Below, piece after piece: positions 32,777 to 42,487 of a stretch of DNA of 64,000 nt. The notes under the pieces were generated by a model. That model saw only the letters and a list, made by a program, of their open reading frames with translations. It was not told the origin of the DNA and searched no databases. The number at the start of each line of letters is the position of its first letter. Positions within the stretch are counted from its first letter, which is position 1. The position numbers were made by a program, and so were the translations under genes. Source of the DNA: an uncultured Candidatus Binatia bacterium (lineage in GTDB: Bacteria > Desulfobacterota > Binatia > UBA9968 > JAJDTQ01); assembly GCA_958295985.1 (NCBI GenBank), contig OY282432.1:1859282-1923281 (forward strand), read 5' to 3'.

Positions 32777-34150
32777 ATGTCAGACTTGTGTTTCGCGAGC
32801 ATTGACAGCATGGCCCCGCGCCTGCAGAAGCGCGAGGTTTCTCCCGTTGACTTGACCCGGGCCTGCCTCGACCGGATCCACGCCCTCGACGGCAACCTGC
32901 GGGCCTACGTGAACCTCATGGAGGAAAGCGCCCTGGAGGAGGCCCGGGCGGCAGAGCGGGAGATACAACAGGGCCGGTATCGGGGGCCGCTCCACGGCAT
33001 TCCCGTCGCCGTCAAGGATCAATACGACGTCGAGGGCGCCCTGTCCATGGTGCGCATCCCGCAGCCCGCGGGTCCGGGGGAAGACTGCACCGCGGTGCGC
33101 CGCCTGCGCGAGGCCGGGGCGGTGTTGCTCGGGAAGCTGAACATGAGCGGTCTTCCGGGCGGAATCAAGGGCGCGCGCAATCCCTGGAATCTCGACCACG
33201 TGCCCGGCGGATCCAGCACCGGCTCCGGCGCGGGCATCGCCGCCGGGCTGTGCATGGGCTCCCTGGGCGAGGACACTGCGGGATCGATCCGGAACCCCGC
33301 GTCGTACTGCGGCATCTCCGGGCTCAAGCCCACATACGGACGCATCAGCCGTTTCGGCCTGGCGCCCCTGGGCTGGTCCCTGGACACCGTCGGACCCATG
33401 ACCCGGGTGGTGGAGGACCTCGCGCACATGCTCCAGGTCCTGGCCGGCTTCGATCCCAGGGATCCCACCTGCAGTCAGATGGACGTCTCCGACTACACCG
33501 CGGACCTGCGGGCCGGGGTCTCCGGTATGGTCGTCGGGGTCCCGCGCGAGTACATGAAGCTCATCGACGCCGACCCCGAGGTGCTGGCATGCCTGGACGA
33601 GGCGCTGGCGGCCATGGAATCCCTGGGAGCCAAGGTCCGGGACGTGACGGTGCCGAGCATGGAGCACGCCACCGTCGCCAACGGCCTCATCTATTCCTGC
33701 GAGTTCTACAACATCTGCCGGGCCGACATGGACGAGGCCATGGCGGGGGAGGCCTCGGAGTCGCGCCGCGCGCGCCTGTTCATCGGCGCGGTCTCCACCT
33801 GCGGGGACTACATCCAGGCCCAGCGGATGCGGAGCCGTCTCAGGCGGGAACTGAACGAGGTGTTTCGCGAGGTCCAAGTCATGGCCCTGCCCACCAATCC
33901 CACGCCGGCGCCCCTGGCCGCGGACCTGGACGGCCTCGACGCGGTGTACAAGATGCTGCGCCCGGACTTCGCCTCGCCGGCCAACCTCGCGGGTATCCCG
34001 GCGCTGGCCATCCCGTGCGGGGTCAACTCCAACGGCTTGCCGGTGGGCATGCAGTTCTGGGGGAAGGCCTTTGCCGAGTCCACGGTGCTGCGCGTGGGCT
34101 ACGCCTACCAGCAGCAGGCCCGCTGGTACGAGCGCCGTCCGCCGATGTAG
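32777..34150 (+). CDS. Amidase-signature family hydrolase (copy 1)
   Basis: 457 aa. The catalytic Ser-cisSer-Lys triad is visible: Lys in 'HGIPVAVKDQYDV' near residue 83, cis-Ser in 'VPGGSSTGSGAG' near 158 and nucleophile Ser in 'GEDTAGSIRNPASYC' near 182. 'GISGLKPTYGRISRFGL' is the following signature block. The DUF4089 protein encoded just upstream suggests an AtzE-type enzyme working as a complex, hydrolysing an amide, urea derivative or biuret-like compound. It is followed by an amidohydrolase gene, starting an alternating array of amidases and amidohydrolases. GAGC..GACATG gives a weak Shine-Dalgarno sequence. Confidence 0.9.
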   Translation: MSDLCFASIDSMAPRLQKREVSPVDLTRACLDRIHALDGNLRAYVNLMEESALEEARAAEREIQQGRYRGPLHGIPVAVKDQYDVEGALSMVRIPQPAGPGEDCTAVRRLREAGAVLLGKLNMSGLPGGIKGARNPWNLDHVPGGSSTGSGAGIAAGLCMGSLGEDTAGSIRNPASYCGISGLKPTYGRISRFGLAPLGWSLDTVGPMTRVVEDLAHMLQVLAGFDPRDPTCSQMDVSDYTADLRAGVSGMVVGVPREYMKLIDADPEVLACLDEALAAMESLGAKVRDVTVPSMEHATVANGLIYSCEFYNICRADMDEAMAGEASESRRARLFIGAVSTCGDYIQAQRMRSRLRRELNEVFREVQVMALPTNPTPAPLAADLDGLDAVYKMLRPDFASPANLAGIPALAIPCGVNSNGLPVGMQFWGKAFAESTVLRVGYAYQQQARWYERRPPM

Positions 34151-34217
34151 GGGTGGGTTTCAAGCCCGCCCTTTCCCGTAACCGTAGACGGGCCACGGAC
34201 AGAAGGGGGGATCCGCC

Positions 34218-35279
34218 ATGCTCACCGTCGACGCCGATGCCCACGTGTTGGAGAATCCGCACACGTGGGATTTTCTGGAGGAATCGGAGCAGGACCTCCG
34301 GCCGGAAGTCATCGTGTCGGGCCGGGAGCACACCAGGGCCGACATGCGCGACAAGTGGGACCGGGTTCCGAAACGGGCCGAGTACTGGTTCGTGGACGGT
34401 CGGCTGCAACCCAAATCTCACAACGTCGGTCTGGACACCTCCCCCGAAGCCCGCGAGATGCGCGACGTGGAGGCCCGGCTTAGCCACATGGACGAACTCG
34501 AGGTGGACGTCCAGGTGCTCTATCCAACCCTGTTCCTCCGTCCGGTGACCATGAAGCCCGCGGTGGAGCTGGCGCTGGCGAGGAGCTACAATCGCTGGCT
34601 GGCCGGGCTCTGCGAAGGCGCCAGGGGGCGCCTTCGGTGGATCGCGCTGCTGCCGTTCCTGACCATGGACAAGGCCCTGCACGAGCTTGCCTGGGCCAGG
34701 GACGCGGGCGCCTGCGGGTTCATGATGCGCGGCCTGGAAGGCGAGAAGCAGATCACCGACCCCTACTACTTCCCGCTTTACGAAGAGGCCGCCAGGCTCG
34801 ACGTCCCGGTGTGCGTTCACTCGGGCATCGCCAGTTTCACCTACCAGGACCTGTTTCCGGTGCAGGCCGGTTTCCGGCGCTTCAAGCTGGCGGTGGTAGG
34901 GGATTTCCACTCCCTCATCATGGAGGGCGTCCCGGCGAAGTTCCCGGGCCTGCGGTTCGGCTTCATCGAGGTCAGCGCCCAATGGCTGCCGTATGTGATC
35001 CACGACCTCAAGCGGCTCTTCGAGCGGCAGGGCGTGGAGTTGCCGGACGACGTGCTGCGCGAGAACCGGGTGTACGTGGCTTGTCAGACGGACGACGACC
35101 TCGCCACCATCCTCCGATACGGCGGCGAGGACAACCTCGTCATCGGCACGGACTACGGCCACGCGGACCGTTCCGCGGAGATCGAGGCCCTGCGCGTTCT
35201 CAGAAACAAGGGCGAGGTTGCCCCGCACGTCATCGACAAGATCCTCGGCGAGAACGCCAGGAACCTCTACAATCTTTGA
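34218..35279 (+). CDS. Amidohydrolase-2 family metal-dependent hydrolase (paralogue 3)
   Basis: 353 aa; ATG 34218 follows AGGGGGGA. N-terminal 'VDADAHVLENPHTWDFL' is the D-x-D-x-H metal strand, 'VCVHSGIASF' mid-protein carries a ligand His and 'NLVIGTDYGHADRSAEI' near residue 312 the C-terminal ligand Asp. The closest relatives within the window are the proteins at 36798 and 11189, which share 'H..DLKR' helices and the 'SLIMEGV/IPEQFP' region. It lies between two amidases, consistent with a pathway in which an amide or ring is opened and then hydrolysed. The substrate is unknown. Confidence 0.86.
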   Translation: MLTVDADAHVLENPHTWDFLEESEQDLRPEVIVSGREHTRADMRDKWDRVPKRAEYWFVDGRLQPKSHNVGLDTSPEAREMRDVEARLSHMDELEVDVQVLYPTLFLRPVTMKPAVELALARSYNRWLAGLCEGARGRLRWIALLPFLTMDKALHELAWARDAGACGFMMRGLEGEKQITDPYYFPLYEEAARLDVPVCVHSGIASFTYQDLFPVQAGFRRFKLAVVGDFHSLIMEGVPAKFPGLRFGFIEVSAQWLPYVIHDLKRLFERQGVELPDDVLRENRVYVACQTDDDLATILRYGGEDNLVIGTDYGHADRSAEIEALRVLRNKGEVAPHVIDKILGENARNLYNL

Positions 35280-35304
35280 CCTGCCCGCGGAGGAGGTGCT
35301 CGAA

Positions 35305-36747
35305 ATGGTCGAGAAGGACCTGGCGACCCTGACCATCAGCGAAACGGCCCCGAAGGTCCGCGCCGGCGAGGTGTCGCCGGTGGCGCTGACGAAGCTCTAC
35401 CTGGAGCGGATCGAACGGCTGAACCCGCTGCTGAGCGCGTACCTGACGCCTACTCCGGAGAGTGCGCTGGAGGAGGCGGCCGCGGCCGAGGAGGAGATCC
35501 GCGCCGGCAGGTACCGCGGTCCGCTTCACGGCATCCCGATCTCCATCAAGGACAATTTCGCCACCCGGGGCGTGCGGACCACCGCCGGCGCCAGGGCGCT
35601 TTCGGACTGGAAGCCGGACTTCGACGCCACGGTGGTGACCCGGCTGCGGGAGGCCGGCGCCATCAGTCTGGGCAAGACCCATATGCACGAGTGGGCCAAG
35701 GGCAGCCATGGGGTCAACCCGTTCTACGGCACCCCCTGCAACCCCTGGGACCGCAACCGGATACCCGGAGGCTCCAGCAGCGGATCGGCCGTGGCCGTGG
35801 CCGCGGGCATGTGCATGGCGTCCGTCGGCACCGACGCCGCCGGGTCCGTACGCAACCCGGCGTCGCTGTGCGGCATCGTCGGACTGAAGCCCACCTACGG
35901 ACGGGTGAGCGTGTTCGGCGGCGTGCCGGGCACGGGGGGGTACTCCACCAACCACTTCGGTCCGCTGACCCGTACCGTGGCGGACTGCGCGGCCATGATG
36001 CAGGTCATCGCGGGGCACGACTCCCGGGACCCGCTGAGCTCGCGCGAACCGGTGCCGGACTACGCCGCGAGCCTCGGCTCCCCCGTCGACGGCATGCACG
36101 CAGGCATCGTCAGGGGATATTTCGAGAAATTCGCCTCGAACGAGGTCAGCCGGGCCCTTGCCAACGCCCTCGACATCCTGCGTTCGCTGGGGATGAGCGT
36201 GGAGGACGTCACGGTCCCCCACATGGACCTGATTCCCGCGGTGCAGCTCTGCGCCAGCCGGGTGGAGAGCACGGCCGATGCCGAGTACTATCTGCGCCAC
36301 CACGCCAGGGACTACAGCCCGAGCATGCTGTCCACCCAGATCCAGGCGTTGACGGTATCCGGCGCAACCTACAACCAGTCCCAGCGGATCCGCCGGCTCA
36401 TCTGCGACGGCTTCGACGAGGCGCTGGACCGGGTGGACGTGATCCTGGCTCCCACCTCGCCGGTCCCGGCACTCTCCATCGACGAGTCCATGAGCGGTTT
36501 CGCGACCGTGGACGGCCGCAAGACGCCGCTTCAGGGTCCGCACGGGAATTTCTTGACACTGTGCACCATCCCCTTTAACGTCAACGGGCTGCCGTCGTTG
36601 AGCATCAACGGCGGCTTCTCGAAGGACGGCCTGCCCATCGGCGTGCAGATCGCGGGGGGCGCCTTTCGCGAGGATACCGTGCTCAAGGTGGCCCACGCCT
36701 ACGAGCGGGCGGCGCCCTGGTCCGGAAGAGTCCCGCCGCTGCCCTGA
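35305..36747 (+). CDS. Amidase-signature family hydrolase (copy 2)
   Basis: 480 aa starting at ATG 35305 with AGGAGG about nine bases upstream; the open frame before it overlaps the preceding gene and is non-coding. The amidase triad is in place: Lys in 'HGIPISIKDNFATRG' near residue 80, cis-Ser in 'IPGGSSSGSAVAVAAG' near 157, and nucleophile in 'GTDAAGSVRNPASLCG' near 181. 'GLKPTYGRVSVFGG' follows. It diverges from the amidase at 32777 in the C-terminal half, and no second DUF4089 gene accompanies it. Its position between two amidohydrolases is unusual. It likely hydrolyses a small amide. Confidence 0.9.
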   Translation: MVEKDLATLTISETAPKVRAGEVSPVALTKLYLERIERLNPLLSAYLTPTPESALEEAAAAEEEIRAGRYRGPLHGIPISIKDNFATRGVRTTAGARALSDWKPDFDATVVTRLREAGAISLGKTHMHEWAKGSHGVNPFYGTPCNPWDRNRIPGGSSSGSAVAVAAGMCMASVGTDAAGSVRNPASLCGIVGLKPTYGRVSVFGGVPGTGGYSTNHFGPLTRTVADCAAMMQVIAGHDSRDPLSSREPVPDYAASLGSPVDGMHAGIVRGYFEKFASNEVSRALANALDILRSLGMSVEDVTVPHMDLIPAVQLCASRVESTADAEYYLRHHARDYSPSMLSTQIQALTVSGATYNQSQRIRRLICDGFDEALDRVDVILAPTSPVPALSIDESMSGFATVDGRKTPLQGPHGNFLTLCTIPFNVNGLPSLSINGGFSKDGLPIGVQIAGGAFREDTVLKVAHAYERAAPWSGRVPPLP

Positions 36748-36797
36748 CTGCTGCGCCATGTCCGGGCAAGAGCGCGATCCCATGAAAGGAGACCATC

Positions 36798-37886
36798 ATG
36801 AACGGCTTCATCGACGCGGATACCCACATCGTCGAATCGGAAGAGGTGTGGGAGTTCATGGACAAGGACATGTACGACCGCCGGCCGATCCTGCTGAAGG
36901 CGCCCAGCGACACCGAGTATCAGAGCTCCAACGCCTTTTGGCTCATCGACGGGCAGATCTTCCCCAAATCCGTGGGCAAGGGCAGCGCCCGGCTCAGCAC
37001 CCCGGCCGAACAGGACCGGCAGTGGTACCGGCAGGACATCGACCTGGGGGTGCGGCAGTTGACCGACCCCGCGGCCCGGGTGCGGGACCTGGACAAGCGC
37101 GGCGCGGCCGCGGAGGTGATCTATTCCACGCTTTGGGGAGTCTACCTCACCGATGACGTGGACCTCGACGTGGCGCTTTGCCGCGCCTACAACCGCTGGA
37201 TGGGCGAGGTCTGGGCCCAGGGCGACAACCGCCTCCGGTGGACGGCGGTGTTCCCGCTGACCTCCATCGAGGAGTCCATCGAGCAGTTGCACTACGCCAG
37301 GGAGCACGGCGCCGTGGGCGTGAACATGCGCGGCATCGAGGGCGACCGGTCACTGGCCGAGCCCTATTTCTTTCCGCTCTACGAGGAGGCGAGCCGGCTC
37401 GATTTCCCCGTCTGCATCCACATCGGCGCGGGCTCGCCGGCCATATCCAGCGTGTTCGACGTGCGGGTCAGCCACACGCTGCCGCATCTGCGCATGCTCC
37501 CGCTGATCGCCTTCCGGGATCTGGTAGCCAACCGGATTCCCGAGCAGTTCCCCAATCTGCGGTTCGGTTTCGTCGAAGCCAGCGCCTCCTGGGTACCCTA
37601 CCTGCTGCACCAGCTCCGGCGCACCCTCAAGGAGAGCGACCTCCCGCTGGGCCCCGAACTGTTCGAGAAGTACCGCCTGTGGGTGGTGTGCGAGGTGGAC
37701 GAAGATCTGCCCATGCTGCTGAACTACATCCACGAAGACCACATCATGATCGGCTCGGACTACGGCCATCTCGACCAGTCCTTCGAGGACAACGTGGCCG
37801 CCAAGCTCCGCGCACGCGACGACATCCCGGCCCGGGTGGTGGAAAAGATCCTCGGCGACAACGCCCGAACCTTCTACGGGCTGTAA
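36798..37886 (+). CDS. Amidohydrolase-2 family metal-dependent hydrolase (paralogue 4)
   Basis: 362 aa with AAAGGAG upstream of ATG 36798. 'FIDADTHIVESEEVWEFMDK' is the metal-binding N-terminal strand; 'VCIHIGAGSPA' and 'IMIGSDYGHLDQSFEDN' provide further ligands. It is parallel in build to the proteins at 11189 and 34218. It closes the amidase-amidohydrolase-amidase-amidohydrolase array (32777-37886), in which all gaps are short, indicating one transcript. The pairing suggests consecutive reactions on one imported nitrogen-containing compound. Confidence 0.86.
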   Translation: MNGFIDADTHIVESEEVWEFMDKDMYDRRPILLKAPSDTEYQSSNAFWLIDGQIFPKSVGKGSARLSTPAEQDRQWYRQDIDLGVRQLTDPAARVRDLDKRGAAAEVIYSTLWGVYLTDDVDLDVALCRAYNRWMGEVWAQGDNRLRWTAVFPLTSIEESIEQLHYAREHGAVGVNMRGIEGDRSLAEPYFFPLYEEASRLDFPVCIHIGAGSPAISSVFDVRVSHTLPHLRMLPLIAFRDLVANRIPEQFPNLRFGFVEASASWVPYLLHQLRRTLKESDLPLGPELFEKYRLWVVCEVDEDLPMLLNYIHEDHIMIGSDYGHLDQSFEDNVAAKLRARDDIPARVVEKILGDNARTFYGL

Positions 37887-37914
37887 CCCGATTCGATACC
37901 GAAGGAGGAAAACG

Positions 37915-38424
37915 ATGGAGAAATCACTGAAGGCAGCCTTGGCGGTTCTGTTTGCCCTGACCTTGACGGGAACCTTCGCGTGGTCCCCCGGCCATTCCGT
38001 GGCCGGCATGACCGCGGCCGAAGTGAAGGACAAGGAGTCCCTGAAGGACTTCGTTCGAACGGCCATAGCGCATCTGAAGACCGGCTACGACCAGGCCGTG
38101 AAAGATTTCAGAACCCGGGAGCAGTGGAGGAAGGGCTCCATCTATCTCTTTGGTCTGGACAAGAAAGGCGTACTCGTTTTTCACGTGGCGAAGCCGGAGT
38201 TGGAAGGCAGGTCGATCAACCTGGTGGATGAAGACGGCCCCCGTAACACCGGGGAGTTGGTCAAGATGGCTCTGGAGGGAGATGGATTCATCGAGTACAA
38301 GTTCGATGATCCGGCCACCACGGACACGGACGAGGCCGTGCTCAAGATAAGCTACGCAGAGGCGTTTCAAAAGGGCGATCGGCAGGTCGTCATCGGCGCC
38401 GGCTTCTATCCACGGGGAAAGTAG
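37915..38424 (+). CDS. Secreted cache-domain ligand-binding protein
   Basis: 169 aa with AAGGAGG upstream of ATG 37915. Residues 1-29 form a signal peptide (Lys-rich start, hydrophobic 'ALAVLFALTLTG'). The rest matches a single sCache/Cache_2 domain: long first helix 'LKDFVRTAIAHLKTGYDQA', then 'GSIYLFGLDKKGVLVFHVAK' and 'PELEGRSI', and 'FIEYKFDDPA' near the end, the usual small-ligand sensor fold found outside chemoreceptors. As a free periplasmic protein it may bind a small organic acid or serve a histidine kinase. It lies 28 bases after the last amidohydrolase and is probably co-transcribed. Confidence 0.78.
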   Translation: MEKSLKAALAVLFALTLTGTFAWSPGHSVAGMTAAEVKDKESLKDFVRTAIAHLKTGYDQAVKDFRTREQWRKGSIYLFGLDKKGVLVFHVAKPELEGRSINLVDEDGPRNTGELVKMALEGDGFIEYKFDDPATTDTDEAVLKISYAEAFQKGDRQVVIGAGFYPRGK

Positions 38425-38475
38425 AGGGGACCGTCCGATCGCCGGCGATCTGTCGGCTACAGGCCACCGGCGGCC

Positions 38476-38796
38476 TCAGCGGTTCTGGGCGATGCGCTGC
38501 ACGTGCTCCCGTACCACTTCAGGCGGGCACAGCTTGACGAACCCTCTCAGTCCCAGGAAGAGCAGCAGAAGATCGTCCACGTGCCCCAGGGCAGGCAGCA
38601 GGTCGGGCACGAGGTCGGCCGGCAGGATCAGGTAGGCAAACACGCTCAACGCCAGCAGCTTGGCCTTGATCCCGACCCGCGGGTCCTTGAACAGACGCCA
38701 GAACAGCCGGAGGAAGCTGGGCAGGTGCTGCACCAGCCCCAGCAGCCGCCGGGGGCCGAGGCGCAGGAGGTAGGCGAGCGCGCCGAACCGGATCAT
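38476..38796 (-). CDS. DUF1232 (YkvA-like) small membrane protein
   Basis: 106 aa from ATG 38794-38796, which overlaps the stop of the upstream minus-strand gene by four bases. The DUF1232 signature '[20 protein letters not shown]' followed by '[20 protein letters not shown]' is clear, with the conserved D-P-R, P-x-D-(L/I)-(I/V)-P-D and D-D blocks across a hydrophobic hairpin. Function of the family is unknown; members sit in the inner membrane. It is coupled to the beta-propeller-like exported protein gene. Confidence 0.82.
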   Translation of the reverse strand: MIRFGALAYLLRLGPRRLLGLVQHLPSFLRLFWRLFKDPRVGIKAKLLALSVFAYLILPADLVPDLLPALGHVDDLLLLFLGLRGFVKLCPPEVVREHVQRIAQNR

Positions 38797-39758
38797 GGCG
38801 CCTCGGATGGACGGGCGGCGGCCGGAGCCGGGGCGCGACGGAAGAGGGTGCCGCGGTCGCCTGCCAACAGCCCCGTGCCTTCCCCCATGGCGACCGCGGT
38901 GAGCCGCTCCGGGGTGCCCAGACGGGTCCTTTCCCAGCGGACGCCGTTCCAGCCCAGGGCCGCGCCCGCCTCTCCCACCGCCCAGCAGTCGGAGCGGGAG
39001 GCGCACGCGATGGCTCTCAGGCGGAAGAGGGACCCCGGCGCTTCGACCCTCCTCCAGGCGGCGCCGTCATATTCGAACAGGGCGCCGTGGTCGCCCACGG
39101 CCCAGCCCCAGTCGTTGCCGATGACGGCCAGGTCGTACATGCGCGGGACGCCGGCCACGTCGGCTTTCTTCCAGTCCTTGCCGTCCCAGTGGGCGAAGAA
39201 GCCTTCCCCCACCATCCAGCCGGAGCGTGGCGACGAGAAACGCATGGCGTAGATGCGCTCCTTGTCCACCGGACTCCTTTCATGCTCCCACTTCCTGCCG
39301 TCCCACGCGATCAGGCGACCGTCCCGGGTGCCGGCGAAGCAGCGGTCCGGGGCCGCGCAGCCCGCGCCCCACAACCGTCCCTCCGACGGCTTGCGCCGGG
39401 ACAGGGGGTTGTCCACTCGGGTCCACGCCTTGCCGTCGTAATGCAGCGACAAGGCGTCGTCGCCGAAGACCCATACGTCGTCGGCGGCGTTCACCACGAA
39501 CTTCCTCGGGCTCACCTTGACCGGGTGTTCCACGGGCTTCAGGCGCGCTCCGTCCCAGTGGAGCAGGCGCCCGTCACTGACGCCGAGGTAGGCGTTCTTT
39601 GGGTCGAGGACGGCGATGGCGTTAACGTGCGGGGGTTGCTCCTTCCCGGCGCCGGGAGCGTTCCAGGAAACCTTCTCCCAGGCGCCGCCCCAGGCGGCCG
39701 TGGCGAGACCCGCGGCGAGCAGCAGCGGGGCGCCGTATATCAAGGGGACTCCCGGCAT
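38793..39758 (-). CDS. Exported repeat protein, YCF48/BNR-like beta-propeller
   Basis: 321 aa from ATG 39756-39758; the open frame extends far upstream opposite zwf, which is not coding. The N-terminal hydrophobic segment (residues 6-23, ending 'ATAAWGGAW') is a likely signal peptide. The rest consists of about six repeats of the form 'xxWxVGDxGxLxxWDGxxW', for example '[18 protein letters not shown]', '[18 protein letters not shown]' and '[17 protein letters not shown]'. This is the pattern of photosystem-assembly-factor/BNR-type propellers in the periplasm. Its function is unknown. It lacks a strong ribosome binding site at the chosen start. Confidence 0.72.
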   Translation of the reverse strand: MPGVPLIYGAPLLLAAGLATAAWGGAWEKVSWNAPGAGKEQPPHVNAIAVLDPKNAYLGVSDGRLLHWDGARLKPVEHPVKVSPRKFVVNAADDVWVFGDDALSLHYDGKAWTRVDNPLSRRKPSEGRLWGAGCAAPDRCFAGTRDGRLIAWDGRKWEHERSPVDKERIYAMRFSSPRSGWMVGEGFFAHWDGKDWKKADVAGVPRMYDLAVIGNDWGWAVGDHGALFEYDGAAWRRVEAPGSLFRLRAIACASRSDCWAVGEAGAALGWNGVRWERTRLGTPERLTAVAMGEGTGLLAGDRGTLFRRAPAPAAARPSEAP

Positions 39759-39845
39759 GGGTTTCAGTCGCAGAGGATAACTTCGGGCCGGTTCCGTGTC
39801 AAACAAGGCGCGGCGCGGGCCCGAGCTTCGGTTGTACGGGCGTTT

Positions 39846-39874
39846 TTGACAACGCTCGGGGTTCGCGCTACTTG
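39846..39874 (+). promoter_or_regulatory. Likely sigma-70 promoter of zwf
   Basis: TTGACA at 39846-39851, then exactly 17 bases, then TACTTG at 39869-39874. The -35 is perfect and the -10 is moderate. It lies 37 bases before the zwf start codon in the divergent region between zwf and the propeller-protein gene. Confidence 0.4.
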
Positions 39875-39911
39875 TACGTTTCGATCGTTTCGTCTCTCGG
39901 GGGGAACGCGG

Positions 39912-41522
39912 ATGGATTCTCGCGACGACATGCAGGCCTCGGTGCGCATCAGCGGCAACAGGGACGCGGGCAGGGGGGACAACTCGTTTCGCGCCCGGGA
40001 TCCCCTGACGGTGGTGATCTTCGGGGCCTCGGGCGACCTCAGCAAGCGCAAGCTGATCCCGGCGCTGTACCATCTCGAGCAGGAGGGCTATCTGCCGGAG
40101 CGTTACGCGGTGGTGGGCTTCTCGCGCACGGAGATGACCGACGAGGCGTACCGGGAGCGGATGATCGGTGAAATGCGTCAGGACTTCCCGGACGTGGACG
40201 CCGGCAGTCCCTTGTTCGAGGCGCTCCACTACCAGCCGGGCGACAACACCGACGCCGGGTCCTTCAGGGGGCTCAAGGCAAGGCTGGACGCGCTGGACGC
40301 CGAGCGGGACCTTCCCGGCAACCGGCTCTTCTATCTCTCGGTGGCCCCCGAGTTCTTTACGCCCATCATCCGGAACCTCGATGCCGCGGGACTGATCCGT
40401 CGCCCCGAGGAGGAGCCATGGTCGCACGTCATCATCGAGAAGCCCTTTGGGCACGACCTGCAAAGCGCCCGGGAGATGAACGACGAGGTCACCGGCATCC
40501 TCGACGAGAGCCAGATCTATCGAATCGACCACTATCTGGGCAAGGAAACCGTCCAGAACATCCTGAGCTTCCGGTTCGGCAACGCCATCTTCGAGCCTCT
40601 GTTCAACCAGAAGTACGTGGAGAACGTCCAGATCACGGTGGCCGAGACCCTGGGCATGGAGGGGCGCAGAGGGACGTTCTACGACAAGGCCGGGGCGCTG
40701 CGGGACATCGTGCAGAACCACATGCTGCAACTGTTGTGCCTCATCGCCATGGAGCCGCCGGCCGCGGTGGAGCCCGTGTCCATCCGTGACGAGAAGGTCA
40801 AGCTCCTGCGGGCGCTGGTGCCCTACGGCGCGCCGGAAGAGGTGGCCGCGTGTACGGTGCGCGGCCAGTACGGTTTCGGCGAGCTCCGGGGGGAGGTGGT
40901 GAAGGGCTTCCGTCAGGAAGAGGGCGTTGACGAAACCTCCGTGACCGAAAGCTACGTGGCGCTGCGGGCCAAGATCGACAACTGGCGCTGGGCCGGAGTC
41001 CCCTTCCTGCTGCGCACCGGCAAGCGGTTGCGCAACCGGCTGTCGGAGATCGCCGTGCAGTTCAGGCATCCGCCGCTGCGGCTGTTCCGTGACCCGGCGA
41101 CCCCCGACGGACTCGCCATGGCCGCGGCCAGCGCCAACGTGCTGCTCTTGAGGATCCAGCCCCAGGAGGGCATCAGCCTTTCCTTCGCCTGCAAGCGTCC
41201 CGGGATGCAGATCGACCTGGCGCGGGTCAACATGGATTTCGTCTACGAGGCGTTCGAGCAGCGCTCCCCCGAGGCCTACGAGCGGCTGCTGCTGGACGCC
41301 ATGCGCGGCGACGCCTCGTTGTTCACCCGCTCCGACGAGGTGGACTACGCGTGGCGCTTTACCGACTCGATACTCTCCGGGTGGGACAAGCTGCCGGCGC
41401 CCCGTTTCCCCAACTACTATCCGTTCACCGACGGCCCGGACGACTCGGACCGGCTGCTGCAGGAAAGCAGCACGGGCTGGCGCCGGCTCAGCCAGATGGG
41501 GATCGCGGAGGTCGGCCGGTAG
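39912..41522 (+). CDS. zwf: Glucose-6-phosphate 1-dehydrogenase
   Basis: 536 aa from ATG 39912, preceded by GGGGGGAA; ATG 39930 is a less likely alternative, and the open frame upstream to 39087 is antisense. Landmarks: NADP-binding '[20 protein letters not shown]' about residues 38-57, '[14 protein letters not shown]' near 178, and the active-site '[13 protein letters not shown]' with catalytic His near 206. It catalyses the first step of the oxidative pentose phosphate pathway. About 40 N-terminal residues precede the Rossmann fold, slightly longer than usual. Neighbouring pgl or gnd genes are not seen, so it is a stand-alone zwf. Confidence 0.95.
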   Translation: MDSRDDMQASVRISGNRDAGRGDNSFRARDPLTVVIFGASGDLSKRKLIPALYHLEQEGYLPERYAVVGFSRTEMTDEAYRERMIGEMRQDFPDVDAGSPLFEALHYQPGDNTDAGSFRGLKARLDALDAERDLPGNRLFYLSVAPEFFTPIIRNLDAAGLIRRPEEEPWSHVIIEKPFGHDLQSAREMNDEVTGILDESQIYRIDHYLGKETVQNILSFRFGNAIFEPLFNQKYVENVQITVAETLGMEGRRGTFYDKAGALRDIVQNHMLQLLCLIAMEPPAAVEPVSIRDEKVKLLRALVPYGAPEEVAACTVRGQYGFGELRGEVVKGFRQEEGVDETSVTESYVALRAKIDNWRWAGVPFLLRTGKRLRNRLSEIAVQFRHPPLRLFRDPATPDGLAMAAASANVLLLRIQPQEGISLSFACKRPGMQIDLARVNMDFVYEAFEQRSPEAYERLLLDAMRGDASLFTRSDEVDYAWRFTDSILSGWDKLPAPRFPNYYPFTDGPDDSDRLLQESSTGWRRLSQMGIAEVGR

Positions 41523-41561
41523 GGGCGGTGGTGGTGATCGGTGACGTCAACGCAAGGAGTG

Positions 41562-42437
41562 ATGGATTTGCCGTCGCGGTTTCGTGAGGGGACCTTCGAG
41601 GTCGAGGGGTCCAGGGTTCACTATCTGGAGAGCGGCGACCCGAGCCGGGAGACGTTTGTCTTCGTCCACGGAAACCGGGACCACTGCCACAGTTGGGATT
41701 TCCTGCTGGATTCCTTCGACAGGGCCGGGTTCACGCTGCCCCACGTGGTGGCTCTCGACCTGCGGGGCCACGGCGACAGCGGCTGGGTAGGCCGGGAGCG
41801 GGGTTACCGGCACGAGGACTTCGTGCTGGACGTGGTGGGCTTGCTGCGGCACCTCGACAAGGACGCCGTCACACTCGTGGGTCATTCCCTCGGCGGCAGC
41901 ATGGCGGTCATGTTCGCCGGGGCCTTGCCGGAGAAGGTCAAGCGCCTGGTCATCATCGAAGCGGCGGGTCCCTACGGCCGGACCGAACAGGAGGCCCCGG
42001 AACTCTTCGGCCGCTGGACCCGGGACGACGGCTCCGACACGGTCCTCACCTACTACGCGACCGTCGGACAGGCGGCGGAGGCCATTCGAAAGCGTTTCCC
42101 GCTCATCCCCAACCGGGCGGCCATGCACGCGGCGCGCCACGGGACCCGGCTGACGCCCCACGGGTGGGTGTGGAAATACGATCCGCGGTCCCGAAACCCA
42201 TCGTATTCGTCGTTCTCCGAGACCCAGGTCCGGGCCTTCATCGAACGCATCGACTGTCCGACGCTGCTCGTATACGGGTCGGACTCGGGATACAAGGAGT
42301 CGCCCCGCTTCAGCCGGGTCGAATCCTTCAGAAACAAGACGCTGGTGGAGATTCCGGGGACCGGACATCACGTGCAGCAGGAAAAGCCCGACGAGCTGGC
42401 CGCCGTGCTGATCCCGTTCCTGGGCAACCATAGCTGA
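41562..42437 (+). CDS. Alpha/beta-hydrolase
   Basis: 291 aa. ATG 41562 lies close behind AAGGAG (short spacing), and GTG 41541 is an alternative start. The classical fold is visible: oxyanion loop 'VHGNRDHCHSW' near residue 35, nucleophile Ser in 'LVGHSLGGSMA' near residue 107, acid residue region 'LLVYGSDSG' near 245, and catalytic His in 'PGTGHHVQQEKP' near 270. It hydrolyses an ester, lactone or similar bond in the cytoplasm. The neighbouring acyl-CoA dehydrogenase may act in the same pathway. The exact substrate is unclear. Confidence 0.85.
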   Translation: MDLPSRFREGTFEVEGSRVHYLESGDPSRETFVFVHGNRDHCHSWDFLLDSFDRAGFTLPHVVALDLRGHGDSGWVGRERGYRHEDFVLDVVGLLRHLDKDAVTLVGHSLGGSMAVMFAGALPEKVKRLVIIEAAGPYGRTEQEAPELFGRWTRDDGSDTVLTYYATVGQAAEAIRKRFPLIPNRAAMHAARHGTRLTPHGWVWKYDPRSRNPSYSSFSETQVRAFIERIDCPTLLVYGSDSGYKESPRFSRVESFRNKTLVEIPGTGHHVQQEKPDELAAVLIPFLGNHS

Positions 42438-42487
42438 TCCCGCGAATCCGGACGCGGGCATTCGTAACCGACTGGAAGGATCAAGTC

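Noticed and set aside
38793..41069. Very long minus-strand open frame opposite zwf
   Set aside because: Only 38793-39758 is coding (propeller-like protein). The rest is antisense to zwf with no family resemblance; long antisense frames are expected in GC-rich DNA.
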